A DNA stretch of 64,000 nucleotides from Clostridium_AD frigoriphilum (GTDB taxonomy: Bacteria; Bacillota; Clostridia; Clostridiales; Clostridiaceae). The DNA lies in NCBI RefSeq assembly GCF_036541405.1, contig NZ_JAZHFS010000012.1, forward strand, positions 62,001-126,000. Reading direction: 5' to 3'. A program made the translations under genes and the position numbers. The notes below the pieces were generated by a model. It did no database searches, was not told the DNA's origin, and saw only the letters and a program-made list of their open reading frames with translations. The stretch's first letter is position 1, and each line of letters starts with the position of its first letter. Of this stretch, positions 41,601-49,072 are shown piece by piece.

Positions 41601-43139
41601 GGGAGTATCATTTCCCATAGAACCAATGGGCTCTTTACCGTTTTTCGCCATAGGAGATAAGATAAGTTTTAAATCCTCTAGAGTATAACCAAAGGCTTGC
41701 TGTTTTTCCTTTAAAATATCTTTATCTATTATAACTTCATCAACTACACCATCAAAATCTTCTAGATATAGTTTGTTTTTTAAAACCATTTCGCCATAAG
41801 GCTTATTTGTACAAACTGTTTTCTTAACTTCGTCGTCTGTAATTATTCGTCCTTCGTTTGTATCAATTAGGAACATTTTTCCTGGTTGAAGTTTGCCCTT
41901 TTTTTTGATATCTTCTGGTTTAAATTTAAGAACTCCAGCTTCAGACGCAAGAACAGCAAAACCATCCTTTGTTATTACGTATCTTGCAGGTCTAAGTCCA
42001 TTTCTATCCAGGGTCGCACCTATTCTAATTCCATCCGTAAATGCAACGACAGCTGGGCCATCCCAAGGTTCAATAAGCGATCCATGATATTCATAAAATG
42101 ATCTCTTATAATCTTCCATATCATCATTTGTAGTCCAAACTTCAGGAATCAACATCATCAAACTATGAGTTAGAGATCTTCCATCCATTTTTAATAGTTC
42201 CAACATATTATCTAAGGAAGCTGAGTCGCTACCATTAGGACTAATGATTGGGAATAACTTCTTAAGATTTTCTCCGTACACATTAGATTTTATTATTCCT
42301 TCCCTAGCATTCATCCAGTTTCTATTTCCACGAATAGTATTTATTTCACCATTATGAGCCAAATATCTAAAAGGTTGCGCTAAATCCCAAGTTGGAAAGG
42401 TGTTTGTACTATATCTTTGATGAACAAGGCAAAGAGCACTTTTAAAGTTTATGTCTTGCAAATCAATGTAAAAGCCTTTTATTTGTTCAGCAAGTAAAAG
42501 TCCCTTGTAAACAATTGTTCTGCTAGAAAGACTACAGATATAGAAATATTCTGTGCTTCTATTAACCAATTTGATTACTTCGCTTTCAGCTCTTTTTCTT
42601 ATAACATAAAGTCTTCTTTCAAATTCTTCTTGTAGTTCATCTTCGGAAAGTGATTCATCCTTAAAGGTTGACCCTATAAATATCTGTCTTATAATAGGTT
42701 CGGTTCCTTTTGCTGTGTCACCAATGTTTCTACTATCTATAGGAACAGATCTCCAGCCGATTATTTTTTGTCCTTCTTCTTCTGCAATTCTCTCGAATAT
42801 GCCTTCACATTGAAATCTCAATGCCGGTTCTTTTGGTAAAAAAATCATTCCTACAGCGTATTTTCCGACTCTAGGTAATTCGAGTCCTAAATTGTCACAG
42901 CTAATTCTAAAAAATTCATCAGGAATTTGAACAAGTATTCCTGCACCATCGCCAGTTTTAGGGTCTGCCCCTACTGCACCTCTATGGGTTAAATTCACGA
43001 GAACCTTTAGCCCTTTTTTTATAATATCGTTGGTTTTTTCACCTCTGACATTCACTACAAAGCCAACGCCACAATTATCTTTTTCATTAGCAGGATCATA
43101 TAATCCCTGCTTTTCAGGATAACCAATGCTAGTATTCAC
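38619..43139 (-). CDS. gltB: glutamate synthase large subunit
   Basis: The 1506-aa protein is full length. A 22-residue propeptide precedes the amidotransferase Cys in DNCGVGFV (C23). The central and FMN domains follow, with CTMLRNCHLNTCDMG as the 3Fe-4S site near residue 1140, and the C-terminal beta-helix has repeated G-x-x-G motifs. It transfers the glutamine amide to 2-oxoglutarate. The GTG start follows GAAGGGGGTAAT. It forms an operon with gltD and gives the cell a GS-GOGAT route beside GdhA. Confidence 0.96.
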   Translation of the reverse strand: MNTSIGYPEKQGLYDPANEKDNCGVGFVVNVRGEKTNDIIKKGLKVLVNLTHRGAVGADPKTGDGAGILVQIPDEFFRISCDNLGLELPRVGKYAVGMIFLPKEPALRFQCEGIFERIAEEEGQKIIGWRSVPIDSRNIGDTAKGTEPIIRQIFIGSTFKDESLSEDELQEEFERRLYVIRKRAESEVIKLVNRSTEYFYICSLSSRTIVYKGLLLAEQIKGFYIDLQDINFKSALCLVHQRYSTNTFPTWDLAQPFRYLAHNGEINTIRGNRNWMNAREGIIKSNVYGENLKKLFPIISPNGSDSASLDNMLELLKMDGRSLTHSLMMLIPEVWTTNDDMEDYKRSFYEYHGSLIEPWDGPAVVAFTDGIRIGATLDRNGLRPARYVITKDGFAVLASEAGVLKFKPEDIKKKGKLQPGKMFLIDTNEGRIITDDEVKKTVCTNKPYGEMVLKNKLYLEDFDGVVDEVIIDKDILKEKQQAFGYTLEDLKLILSPMAKNGKEPIGSMGNDTPLAVLSNKPQLLFAYFKQLFAQVTNPPIDSIREKMVMSLMNYVGSQYNVLNQDSNDNPFIEISRPLLTNLEMAKIKNLKDNAFKTTTIPITFKADTGVEGFKMALDKICERASTRIKEGYNIIVLSDRLVDSYDAAIPSLLALSAVQQHLIREKTRTFVSIIVETGEARETMHMALLIGYGATGVNPYLAFKSIDNIINEGDIENISIEKAHENYIHAVSQGLLKILSKMGISTIQSYHGAQIFDAVGLNSDFLQKYFGGTPSRIGGIGIETVAKEVLIRHKNAFNKLRKPIAELDVGGLYSWRKDGEYHLFNPDTIYKLQVAARTNDYNLYKEYSKIINDQDKHLCTIRGLFELNYGNEIPIEQVEPISEIVKRFCSGAMSFGSISKEAHETMAIAMNRLGGKSNTGEGGEDPERFKVDQNGDLRRSAIKQIASARFGVTTEYLVNADELQIKIAQGAKPGEGGQLPGKKVDVNIARLRHSTPGIDLISPPPHHDIYSIEDLAQLIYDLKSVNPHARISTKLVSELGVGTIAAGVVKAHSDAIVISGHDGGTGASPLSSIKHAGLPWELGLAETQQVLLLNNLRSRVTVQTDGQLKTGRDVVIAALLGAEEFGFATTALVVLGCTMLRNCHLNTCDMGIATQDPELRKNFKGKPEYVVNFFTFIAMEIREHMAKLGFRTMNEMVGRVDKISPKKAITHWKAKNLDLSNILYKPDMPKRIKRYCVIAQNHGLDNSLDYKLIEMAKESLENGMKSTFNLEIENVNRSVGAMLSGRIAMKYGATGLPDDTITLNFVGAAGQSFGAFGANGLTLRLVGDANDYVGKGLSGAKIIVKTPQNCTFVQDENFIAGNTILYGATSGKLFINGLVGERFAVRNSGAQAVAEGIGDHGCEYMTGGVVVIIGRTGRNFGAGMSGGIAYVIDENETFKSKCNMEMIEVESITSKLDLDQLYSIIKEHFEATNSNKANKILNNWNEYKSKFKRVIPTAYKAILEGK

Positions 43140-43178
43140 AATATTACCCCCTTCTAATTTTATAAAGTAATTATATAA

Positions 43179-43206
43179 ATTGTACCACGATTTTATAATT
43201 TTGCAA
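43179..43206 (-). promoter_or_regulatory. gltBD promoter
   Basis: On the minus strand TTGCAA (43201-43206) and TACAAT (43179-43184) are 16 bp apart, about 35 bp before the gltB ribosome site. Confidence 0.65.
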
Positions 43207-43296
43207 GTTCGATTTTAAAACGAGTCAAAAATAACAATTTACAGACTATTTACAAGGAATTTACAGCAGAGATTAATGTTATCATTTAACAACAAA

Positions 43297-43335
43297 GGCA
43301 ACAGTCATTGAAAATAATTTTCAATGACTGTTGCC
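43297..43335 (-). terminator. terminator of the SGNH hydrolase gene
   Basis: GGCAACAGTCATTGAAAAT pairs perfectly with its complement across a 1-nt centre, giving a 39-bp palindrome. Confidence 0.75.
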
Positions 43336-43350
43336 AAGTAAATTTGTTTT

Positions 43351-44067
43351 TTAACTTTCTAATAAAAAATTATAATTTTCTTTTAGAAAGTTTAATATAA
43401 CAGTTGCTATTAATGACTGACCGTCGATGTTTGGATGTATCCCATCTTTACATAAAAACCGAGTGTAATCATTATGTTTTAAAAACTCTGAACGAATATC
43501 AATAAGTACAGTATCAGTTTCATTAGCTACCTGAGTAATCATTTTACTATAAGAATTATGCCAAGTAAAAAGTCTATCCTTTGTTCCGAGCCAATGTAAA
43601 ATGTTTTTCTCTGAAGTACAATCTTCTTTTGAAATCCAGTTAAAATATTTTAAAGGATCAAGTGGAGGCAAAGTAAGAAGTACCGGCATTATGTGATTAT
43701 TTTTTAATGTATCGATCATTGAAAGTAATGTTTCACGAAAAGTATATATATCAGTGTTTGGTTTGTATTCCATTTCAGGATTTTTGGCGATTTCATCCCA
43801 TTTATAATCGCAATCATTACCACCAAATTCTACTAAAACTATATCAGGTGATTTTTTAATCACATCATTATACATTTTAAGTGCACCACGAATAATTGTA
43901 TTACCAAATTTACCTGCATTGTACACAGGTCCTTTTATTTTATTATCTATAATACTTGTAAAATTTTCTTTTAAAGTTGCATATTTAGATTTTTTATCAT
44001 CATAAATAATCCCTTTTGTAATAGAATCTCCATATGCTACTATAATGTAACTATCTTTAACTTCCAT
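43351..44067 (-). CDS. SGNH/GDSL-family esterase
   Basis: The 238-aa protein has the block I Ser in AYGDSITKG, a Gly in NAGKFGNT, the Asn of block III in EFGGNDCDY, and the catalytic Asp-His pair in DGIHPN. There is no signal peptide, so it is probably cytoplasmic. The family hydrolyses esters such as acetylated sugars or lysophospholipids; the substrate is unknown. It is a single-gene unit with its own promoter and terminator. GGAGGTG precedes the ATG. Confidence 0.87.
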   Translation of the reverse strand: MEVKDSYIIVAYGDSITKGIIYDDKKSKYATLKENFTSIIDNKIKGPVYNAGKFGNTIIRGALKMYNDVIKKSPDIVLVEFGGNDCDYKWDEIAKNPEMEYKPNTDIYTFRETLLSMIDTLKNNHIMPVLLTLPPLDPLKYFNWISKEDCTSEKNILHWLGTKDRLFTWHNSYSKMITQVANETDTVLIDIRSEFLKHNDYTRFLCKDGIHPNIDGQSLIATVILNFLKENYNFLLES

Positions 44068-44122
44068 AATACACCTCCATAAAACTAAATTATATAAATC
44101 AAATTACTTATTCTATGTTAAT

Positions 44123-44151
44123 ATTATACCATAGGAATACAAACATTTCAA
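44123..44151 (-). promoter_or_regulatory. promoter of the SGNH hydrolase gene
   Basis: On the minus strand TTGAAA (44146-44151), 17 bp, TATAAT (44123-44128). Confidence 0.7.
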
Positions 44152-44377
44152 TACATAGTTATTAAAACTACGTAAAACATTAAAATTTTTATTAAGTTAC
44201 TTATTTAATATATTATTCCCATTATTATTTGGTATATTCTATACTAAACAATAAACTTATATAAGTGATTTAATTCTTTCCTTATAATTTTTTTATTTGA
44301 TAATATTTATTAGCAATATTTTCAATAGACGAAAAAAGTATGGGAAAATATATAGGATAATAATAGCAATAATTGTG
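44152..44377. other. intergenic between divergent promoters
   Basis: AT-rich, no ORF with a ribosome site and no hairpin of note. Confidence 0.4.
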
Positions 44378-44431
44378 TTGACAATTCATTAAACTAATGA
44401 TAACATACACCTAACCTATAGGATAAGTATG
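44378..44431 (+). promoter_or_regulatory. promoter and candidate sulfur operator of the sulfate operon
   Basis: TTGACA (44378-44383), 17 bp, TAACAT (44401-44406). TAACCTATAGGATAAGTATG follows at 44412-44431, with CCTATAGG as an inner palindrome. The start of the ROK gene is 100 bp further on. Confidence 0.7.
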
Positions 44432-44530
44432 GTTAAGCGCTGTGAATAATTTAAAAATATAATTAATTAAATACTTCTGACAAAATAGTTAAAAGTTAAA
44501 ACAATTATTATTATGTAGAAGGGAAACGTT

Positions 44531-45730
44531 GTGAAAGAAAACATTAATATATTGAAGAACTTAAGTAATGAAGAAAAAAAGATATTCAACTCACTTCAGA
44601 ATGAGGGACCTATTACCAAAAGTGAAATATCCAGATTAACAGAAATTAAATTAACTACATTAAATAATACAATGGAAATATTAGAAAAAAAAAGAATTAT
44701 AGTAAGGGAAGCTATAGGTCAATCTACAGGTGGAAGAAGACCAGTTCTATATGATGTGAATTTATTAGAATTTTATATTATAGGAATAGATATATCTAGA
44801 GTTTATACTCAGGTAATCATTGCTAACTTAAAAATGGAAATATTGTATAAAGAAATGTTTAATATGGATATTTTTTGTTCTCCGCAGGAAACTGTGAGAA
44901 GAATATATGAAATTATTAATAAAGCAAATCAAAATTTAAGATTAGATAGTAGGAACTTGGTAGGAGTAGGTCTTGGAACAGTAGGCCCATTAGATATAAA
45001 AAATGGGATAATGATAAGTCCTGTTAATTTTAGTGCACTAGGTTGGTCGAATGTCCCTATAAAAGAAATGCTTGAGAAAAAATTAAATTGTCCTATTATT
45101 ATTGAAAATGGAGTAAATGCAGCTGTTATTGGAGAATATTTTTATGGTATTGGAAAAGGAGTTGAAAATATTGCTTATTTAAATTGTGGAATAGGCATAA
45201 GAACAGGTACAGTTTTATCTAGTAAGCTAATGAGGACGATAAGCGATGATGAAGATGCTTTAGGACATATGATAGTCGATGTTCATGGAGAAAAGTGTAA
45301 ATGCGGAAATTTTGGATGCATAGAGAGTTATTCATCTATAAATGCAATAATAAAAAAGTTTTCCTTAGAAGTTAAAAAGGGAAGAAAGACTATAATAAAT
45401 AAGCAATTAAAAAATATAGGTTATAAAGATATTTGTATTGCAGCAGAAAGAAATGATAATTTATCTAAAGAAATACTAATAGGTGCTGCTTTAATTTTAG
45501 GAACTGGGTTAGTTAATTATATTAATCTACTAAATCCAGGATTGGTTATATTAAGTGGTCCTTTAATAATTAATTCAAAGCTATTTTATAATGAGTGTAT
45601 TAAAACTGTATTCAAAAAATTGCATCCAGATAGAATGAAAAAGATTATTTTTAGTAGAGGTGGATTTTTTAAAGAAAATGCAATTTCGATTGGTGCCGTA
45701 GCTTTAGTAATTAAAGATATTTATAATTAA
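44531..45730 (+). CDS. ROK-family transcriptional regulator
   Basis: The 399-aa protein has an N-terminal winged helix (EGPITKSEISRLTEIKLTTLNNTMEILEKK, residues 25-60), TGGRRPVLY at the domain border, and a ROK domain with an ATPase-like fold and the zinc motif CKCGNFGCIE. ROK repressors normally sense sugars or sugar phosphates. It is the first gene behind the sulfate-operon promoter and points the same way as ssuABC, with 66 bp to the next start, so it is probably co-transcribed. What it senses here is unknown. The GTG start follows AAGGGAAAC. Confidence 0.87.
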   Translation: MKENINILKNLSNEEKKIFNSLQNEGPITKSEISRLTEIKLTTLNNTMEILEKKRIIVREAIGQSTGGRRPVLYDVNLLEFYIIGIDISRVYTQVIIANLKMEILYKEMFNMDIFCSPQETVRRIYEIINKANQNLRLDSRNLVGVGLGTVGPLDIKNGIMISPVNFSALGWSNVPIKEMLEKKLNCPIIIENGVNAAVIGEYFYGIGKGVENIAYLNCGIGIRTGTVLSSKLMRTISDDEDALGHMIVDVHGEKCKCGNFGCIESYSSINAIIKKFSLEVKKGRKTIINKQLKNIGYKDICIAAERNDNLSKEILIGAALILGTGLVNYINLLNPGLVILSGPLIINSKLFYNECIKTVFKKLHPDRMKKIIFSRGGFFKENAISIGAVALVIKDIYN

Positions 45731-45796
45731 CATCCTTAAATGTATATAGGTAGTATTGAATATTTCAATAAAACTAATTTTAGTAGGAGGCCTACG

Positions 45797-46840
45797 TTGA
45801 AAAATTCAAAGGGATTTAAAGTTTCAGGAGTAATAGTGGCAGGATTTTTAATTATCGCTGGATTATCAGGATGTTCATCAAAAAAAGTGGTAAATGAGAA
45901 TGTTGATGTTAGAGTTGGATATTTTCCAAATATAACCCATTCTCAAGCTCTTGTAGGACGAGAGCAAGGTAGCTTTCAAAAGGCTATAGGAACGAAAAAC
46001 AAAGTAATGTGGAAATTATTTAATGCAGGACCTGCAGAAGTAGAAGCATTATTTGCAAAAGCTATTGATATTGCATATATTGGGCCTGGTCCTGCTATCA
46101 ATGGATATTCAAAATCAAAAGGGGATATTCAAATCGTCGCAGGTGCAACGGATGCTGGTGCAATATTTGTATCTAAAAAGGGAATGGTTATTAAGAATTT
46201 GAAAGATTTAAGTGGTAAAAAAATTGGAGTTCCACAGTTCGGAAATACGCAAGATTTAACACTTAGGAACATATTGTCTGAAAATGGACTTAAGGATAAA
46301 ACAAAGGGTGGAACGGTTGAAGTAAGGCAAGCATCAAATGCTGACATTTTATCATTGCTAAAAAAAGGGGACATAGATGCTGCATTAGTACCTGAACCTT
46401 GGGGATCAAGACTCATTAAAGAGGCAGGAGCAAATGTTATTTTAGATTATAAAGAATTATTTAGACAAGGTAACTATACTACAGCTGTAGTAGTTGTAAG
46501 AACTGAATTTTTAAAGCAGCATCCATTAATTGTTGAAAACTTTATAAAAGCACATGTAGATGTTACTACTTATATTAATAAGAATCCGGGTATAGCTAAG
46601 GTAATAGTTAATAAACAAATTACTGAGTTGACAAAAAAAGGAATAGAAAAGGATGTTTTAGATGCTGCCTTTAAAAGATTAACAATTACAAATAATCCAC
46701 AAAAGGATTCCGTTTTAGATTTTGTTAAATTTTCACTTCAAGAAGGGTTTTTAAGATTAAATCCAGACACAAAGAATTTGTTTAACCTTACAATTTTAAA
46801 TAAGGTTTTAAAAGAAAAAGGTCAAGTTCAAATCAAATAA
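45797..46840 (+). CDS. ssuA: sulfonate/sulfate-type ABC substrate-binding lipoprotein
   Basis: The 347-aa protein begins at TTG 45797, 6 nt after AGGAGG, giving a signal peptide with lipobox LSGC. It is then collinear with the orphan copy at 14060. The NMT1/SsuA fold is shown by VRVGYFPNITHSQALVG and NAGPAEVEALFAKAIDIAYIGPGPAI. The frame extends 57 bp further upstream, but that start would spoil the signal peptide. Because the operon continues with sulfate activation and APS reduction genes, the ligand may be sulfate as well as, or instead of, a sulfonate. Confidence 0.87.
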   Translation: MKNSKGFKVSGVIVAGFLIIAGLSGCSSKKVVNENVDVRVGYFPNITHSQALVGREQGSFQKAIGTKNKVMWKLFNAGPAEVEALFAKAIDIAYIGPGPAINGYSKSKGDIQIVAGATDAGAIFVSKKGMVIKNLKDLSGKKIGVPQFGNTQDLTLRNILSENGLKDKTKGGTVEVRQASNADILSLLKKGDIDAALVPEPWGSRLIKEAGANVILDYKELFRQGNYTTAVVVVRTEFLKQHPLIVENFIKAHVDVTTYINKNPGIAKVIVNKQITELTKKGIEKDVLDAAFKRLTITNNPQKDSVLDFVKFSLQEGFLRLNPDTKNLFNLTILNKVLKEKGQVQIK

Positions 46841-46854
46841 AAGAGGTGATAAGT

Positions 46855-47694
46855 TTGAGTCTTATAGTTAAGGATGTTAGTAAGGAGTTTATTTCAAAGC
46901 ATAAGAAAACAAGTACACTTGAAAATTTTAATTTAGAAATTACAAAGGGCGATTTTGTATGCATATTAGGGCCATCTGGTTGTGGAAAATCAACTTTACT
47001 AAATATTTTAGCAGGACTTGAAAAGGCAACCAAAGGTGTTGTTCTACTTAATGGTAATGAAATAACAGGTCCGGGGCCTGATAGAACAGTAATGTTTCAA
47101 GAAGCAGCATTGTTTCCATGGCTTAAGGTAATAGATAATGTAGAGTTTGGAATGAAGATGGCTGGAATGCCAAAGGAAGATAGATATAAGAAGGCTATCC
47201 ATTATTTAAAAATGGTGCATCTATCAAAATTTCAAGATTCTTATGTTTATGAGTTATCAGGTGGAATGAAGCAAAGGGTAGCTCTCGCCCGTGCACTATC
47301 TCTTGATTCTGAAATACTGTTAATGGATGAACCTTTTGCAGCCCTTGACAGTCAGACTAAAATGATGCTGCAACAAGAGTTACAGCGGATTTGGGTAAAT
47401 ACAAGAAAAACAATTATTTTTATTACCCATAATGCAGAAGAAGCAGTTTATCTGGCTAATAGAGTTGTTGTGATGGCAGCTAATCCTGGGAGAATAAAGC
47501 AAGAATTTAAGATAGAACTTGCAAGGCCAAGAGAAATGGAAAGTTGTGATATAGCTTATTATACATCTAAGATAATGAAAGCATTAAAAGAGGAGGTGGA
47601 GAAGGTTGCAAAAGCAGAATACGATGGTGATTGGAATATTGAAGAAAATACTGTTCTATATACTCCTGATAGTGATATGGGAGGGGATTTATAA
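46855..47694 (+). CDS. ssuB: sulfonate/sulfate-type ABC transporter ATPase
   Basis: The 279-aa protein has Walker A GPSGCGKST, a Q-loop in VMFQEAALFPW, signature LSGGMKQR and Walker B LLMDEPF, typical of the SsuB/TauB class. The TTG at 46855 is chosen because AGAGGTGAT lies just upstream; a GTG nine bases earlier is part of that ribosome site. The C-terminal extension of about 30 residues overlaps the permease gene by 89 bp. Confidence 0.9.
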   Translation: MSLIVKDVSKEFISKHKKTSTLENFNLEITKGDFVCILGPSGCGKSTLLNILAGLEKATKGVVLLNGNEITGPGPDRTVMFQEAALFPWLKVIDNVEFGMKMAGMPKEDRYKKAIHYLKMVHLSKFQDSYVYELSGGMKQRVALARALSLDSEILLMDEPFAALDSQTKMMLQQELQRIWVNTRKTIIFITHNAEEAVYLANRVVVMAANPGRIKQEFKIELARPREMESCDIAYYTSKIMKALKEEVEKVAKAEYDGDWNIEENTVLYTPDSDMGGDL

Positions 47695-48400
47695 ACTAGG
47701 TGTTGATGTTTTAAAAATTTGGAAACCTTATATTTTCCCATCACCTTTTGACGTTTTTGGTACTTTGATTTCACTTATAAAAGATAACACAATAGGAATA
47801 GCTATTGTTGCAAGTTTAAAGAGAATTGTAGTTGGCTATTTTATATCAGTAATAATAGGGGTTACTCTAGGACTAACAATTGCTAAATTTAAATATTTAG
47901 ATGAAAATTTAGGGCCATTAATTTTAGGACTTCAAACTTTACCTAGTATTTGTTGGTTGCCTTTTGCTATTCTTTGGTTTGGACTTAGTGAGATTTCAAT
48001 TATTTTCGTAATTGCAATTGGTTCAACATTTGCGGTGGCAATATCAGTTAAATATGCAATACAAAATGTAAATCCATTATATATAAGAGCTGCAAAAACA
48101 ATGGGTGCAAGGGGTAGTAAAGTTTATACCCATGTAATTCTGCCAGCGGCGCTGCCAGATATAGTTAGTGGACTTAAGCAGGGCTGGTCATTTGCATGGA
48201 GGGCTTTGATGGCAGGAGAAATGTTATCTTCAACAAAAGGGCTTGGCCAAGTGCTTATGGTAGGCCGTGACTTAGCCGACATTAGCCAAGTTGTAGCTGT
48301 AATGATAGTAATAATAATTCTTGGGTTAGTGGTGGATAAACTTGTTTTTTCAAGACTTGAAAAAAATATGAGACATAAATGGGGCCTTGATAGGGCTTAG
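47606..48400 (+). CDS. ssuC: sulfonate/sulfate-type ABC transporter permease
   Basis: The 264-aa protein of about six membrane segments has the SsuC/TauC coupling loop AAKTMGARGSKVYTHVILPAALPDIVSGL. The TTG at 47606 follows GGAGGTGGAGAAGG; an ATG six codons later (47624) is an alternative. Either way it overlaps ssuB deeply (89 or 71 bp), which suggests translational coupling. It completes the importer with SsuA and SsuB and may also serve the orphan SsuA at 14060. Confidence 0.9.
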   Translation: MQKQNTMVIGILKKILFYILLIVIWEGIYKLGVDVLKIWKPYIFPSPFDVFGTLISLIKDNTIGIAIVASLKRIVVGYFISVIIGVTLGLTIAKFKYLDENLGPLILGLQTLPSICWLPFAILWFGLSEISIIFVIAIGSTFAVAISVKYAIQNVNPLYIRAAKTMGARGSKVYTHVILPAALPDIVSGLKQGWSFAWRALMAGEMLSSTKGLGQVLMVGRDLADISQVVAVMIVIIILGLVVDKLVFSRLEKNMRHKWGLDRA

Positions 48401-48428
48401 TTTTTAAAATTAATGGAGGTGAATATAA

Positions 48429-49025
48429 ATGAGCATAGAAAACCTTACTTGGCACGATACATTTGTAACTCGGCAGTTGCGTGAAAATCTATTATCACAA
48501 AAATCTAAGTTATTATGGTTTACTGGCCTTTCGGGTTCTGGAAAGTCAACGGTAGCAAATGCTTTAGATTTAAGATTAAATGAAATGGGCAAAGCAACTT
48601 ATCTATTAGATGGAGATAATATTCGCCTAGGTATAAACTCAGATCTTGGGTTCTCAAAGCAAGATAGAAATGAAAATATACGCCGAATTAGCGAAATAGG
48701 GAAATTGTTTGTAGATTCAGGATTAATAACCATTGCTTGCTTCATATCTCCATTAAAAGCAAATCGTGAGATGGCACGTTCTACACTTGGCGATGATTTT
48801 ATTGAAATATTTGTTGATTGCCCCCTCTCGGAATGTGAAAGGAGAGATCCTAAGAATTTATATAAGAAGGCAAGACTTGGCGAAATCAAAGAATTTACAG
48901 GTATATCTTCCCCATATGAAAAACCTGAAAATCCTGAAATTGTTGTAAACACAAAAGAGAAAACAGTAGATCAATGTGTAGATCAAATATTAGACTACTT
49001 AAAGTTAGTATCTAAAATTTACTAG
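48429..49025 (+). CDS. cysC: adenylylsulfate (APS) kinase
   Basis: The 198-aa protein has the P-loop GLSGSGKST, LLDGDNIRLGINSDLGFSKQDRNENIRR and IACFISP of CysC. It phosphorylates APS to PAPS. The operon also encodes an APS reductase, which does not need PAPS, and no PAPS reductase is present in the window, so the use of PAPS is unclear. GGAGGTG precedes the ATG. Confidence 0.94.
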   Translation: MSIENLTWHDTFVTRQLRENLLSQKSKLLWFTGLSGSGKSTVANALDLRLNEMGKATYLLDGDNIRLGINSDLGFSKQDRNENIRRISEIGKLFVDSGLITIACFISPLKANREMARSTLGDDFIEIFVDCPLSECERRDPKNLYKKARLGEIKEFTGISSPYEKPENPEIVVNTKEKTVDQCVDQILDYLKLVSKIY

Positions 49026-49072
49026 TGTATTTATAGTTATTTATTTTAAAATGTCTTGGCTAGGAGGATATA

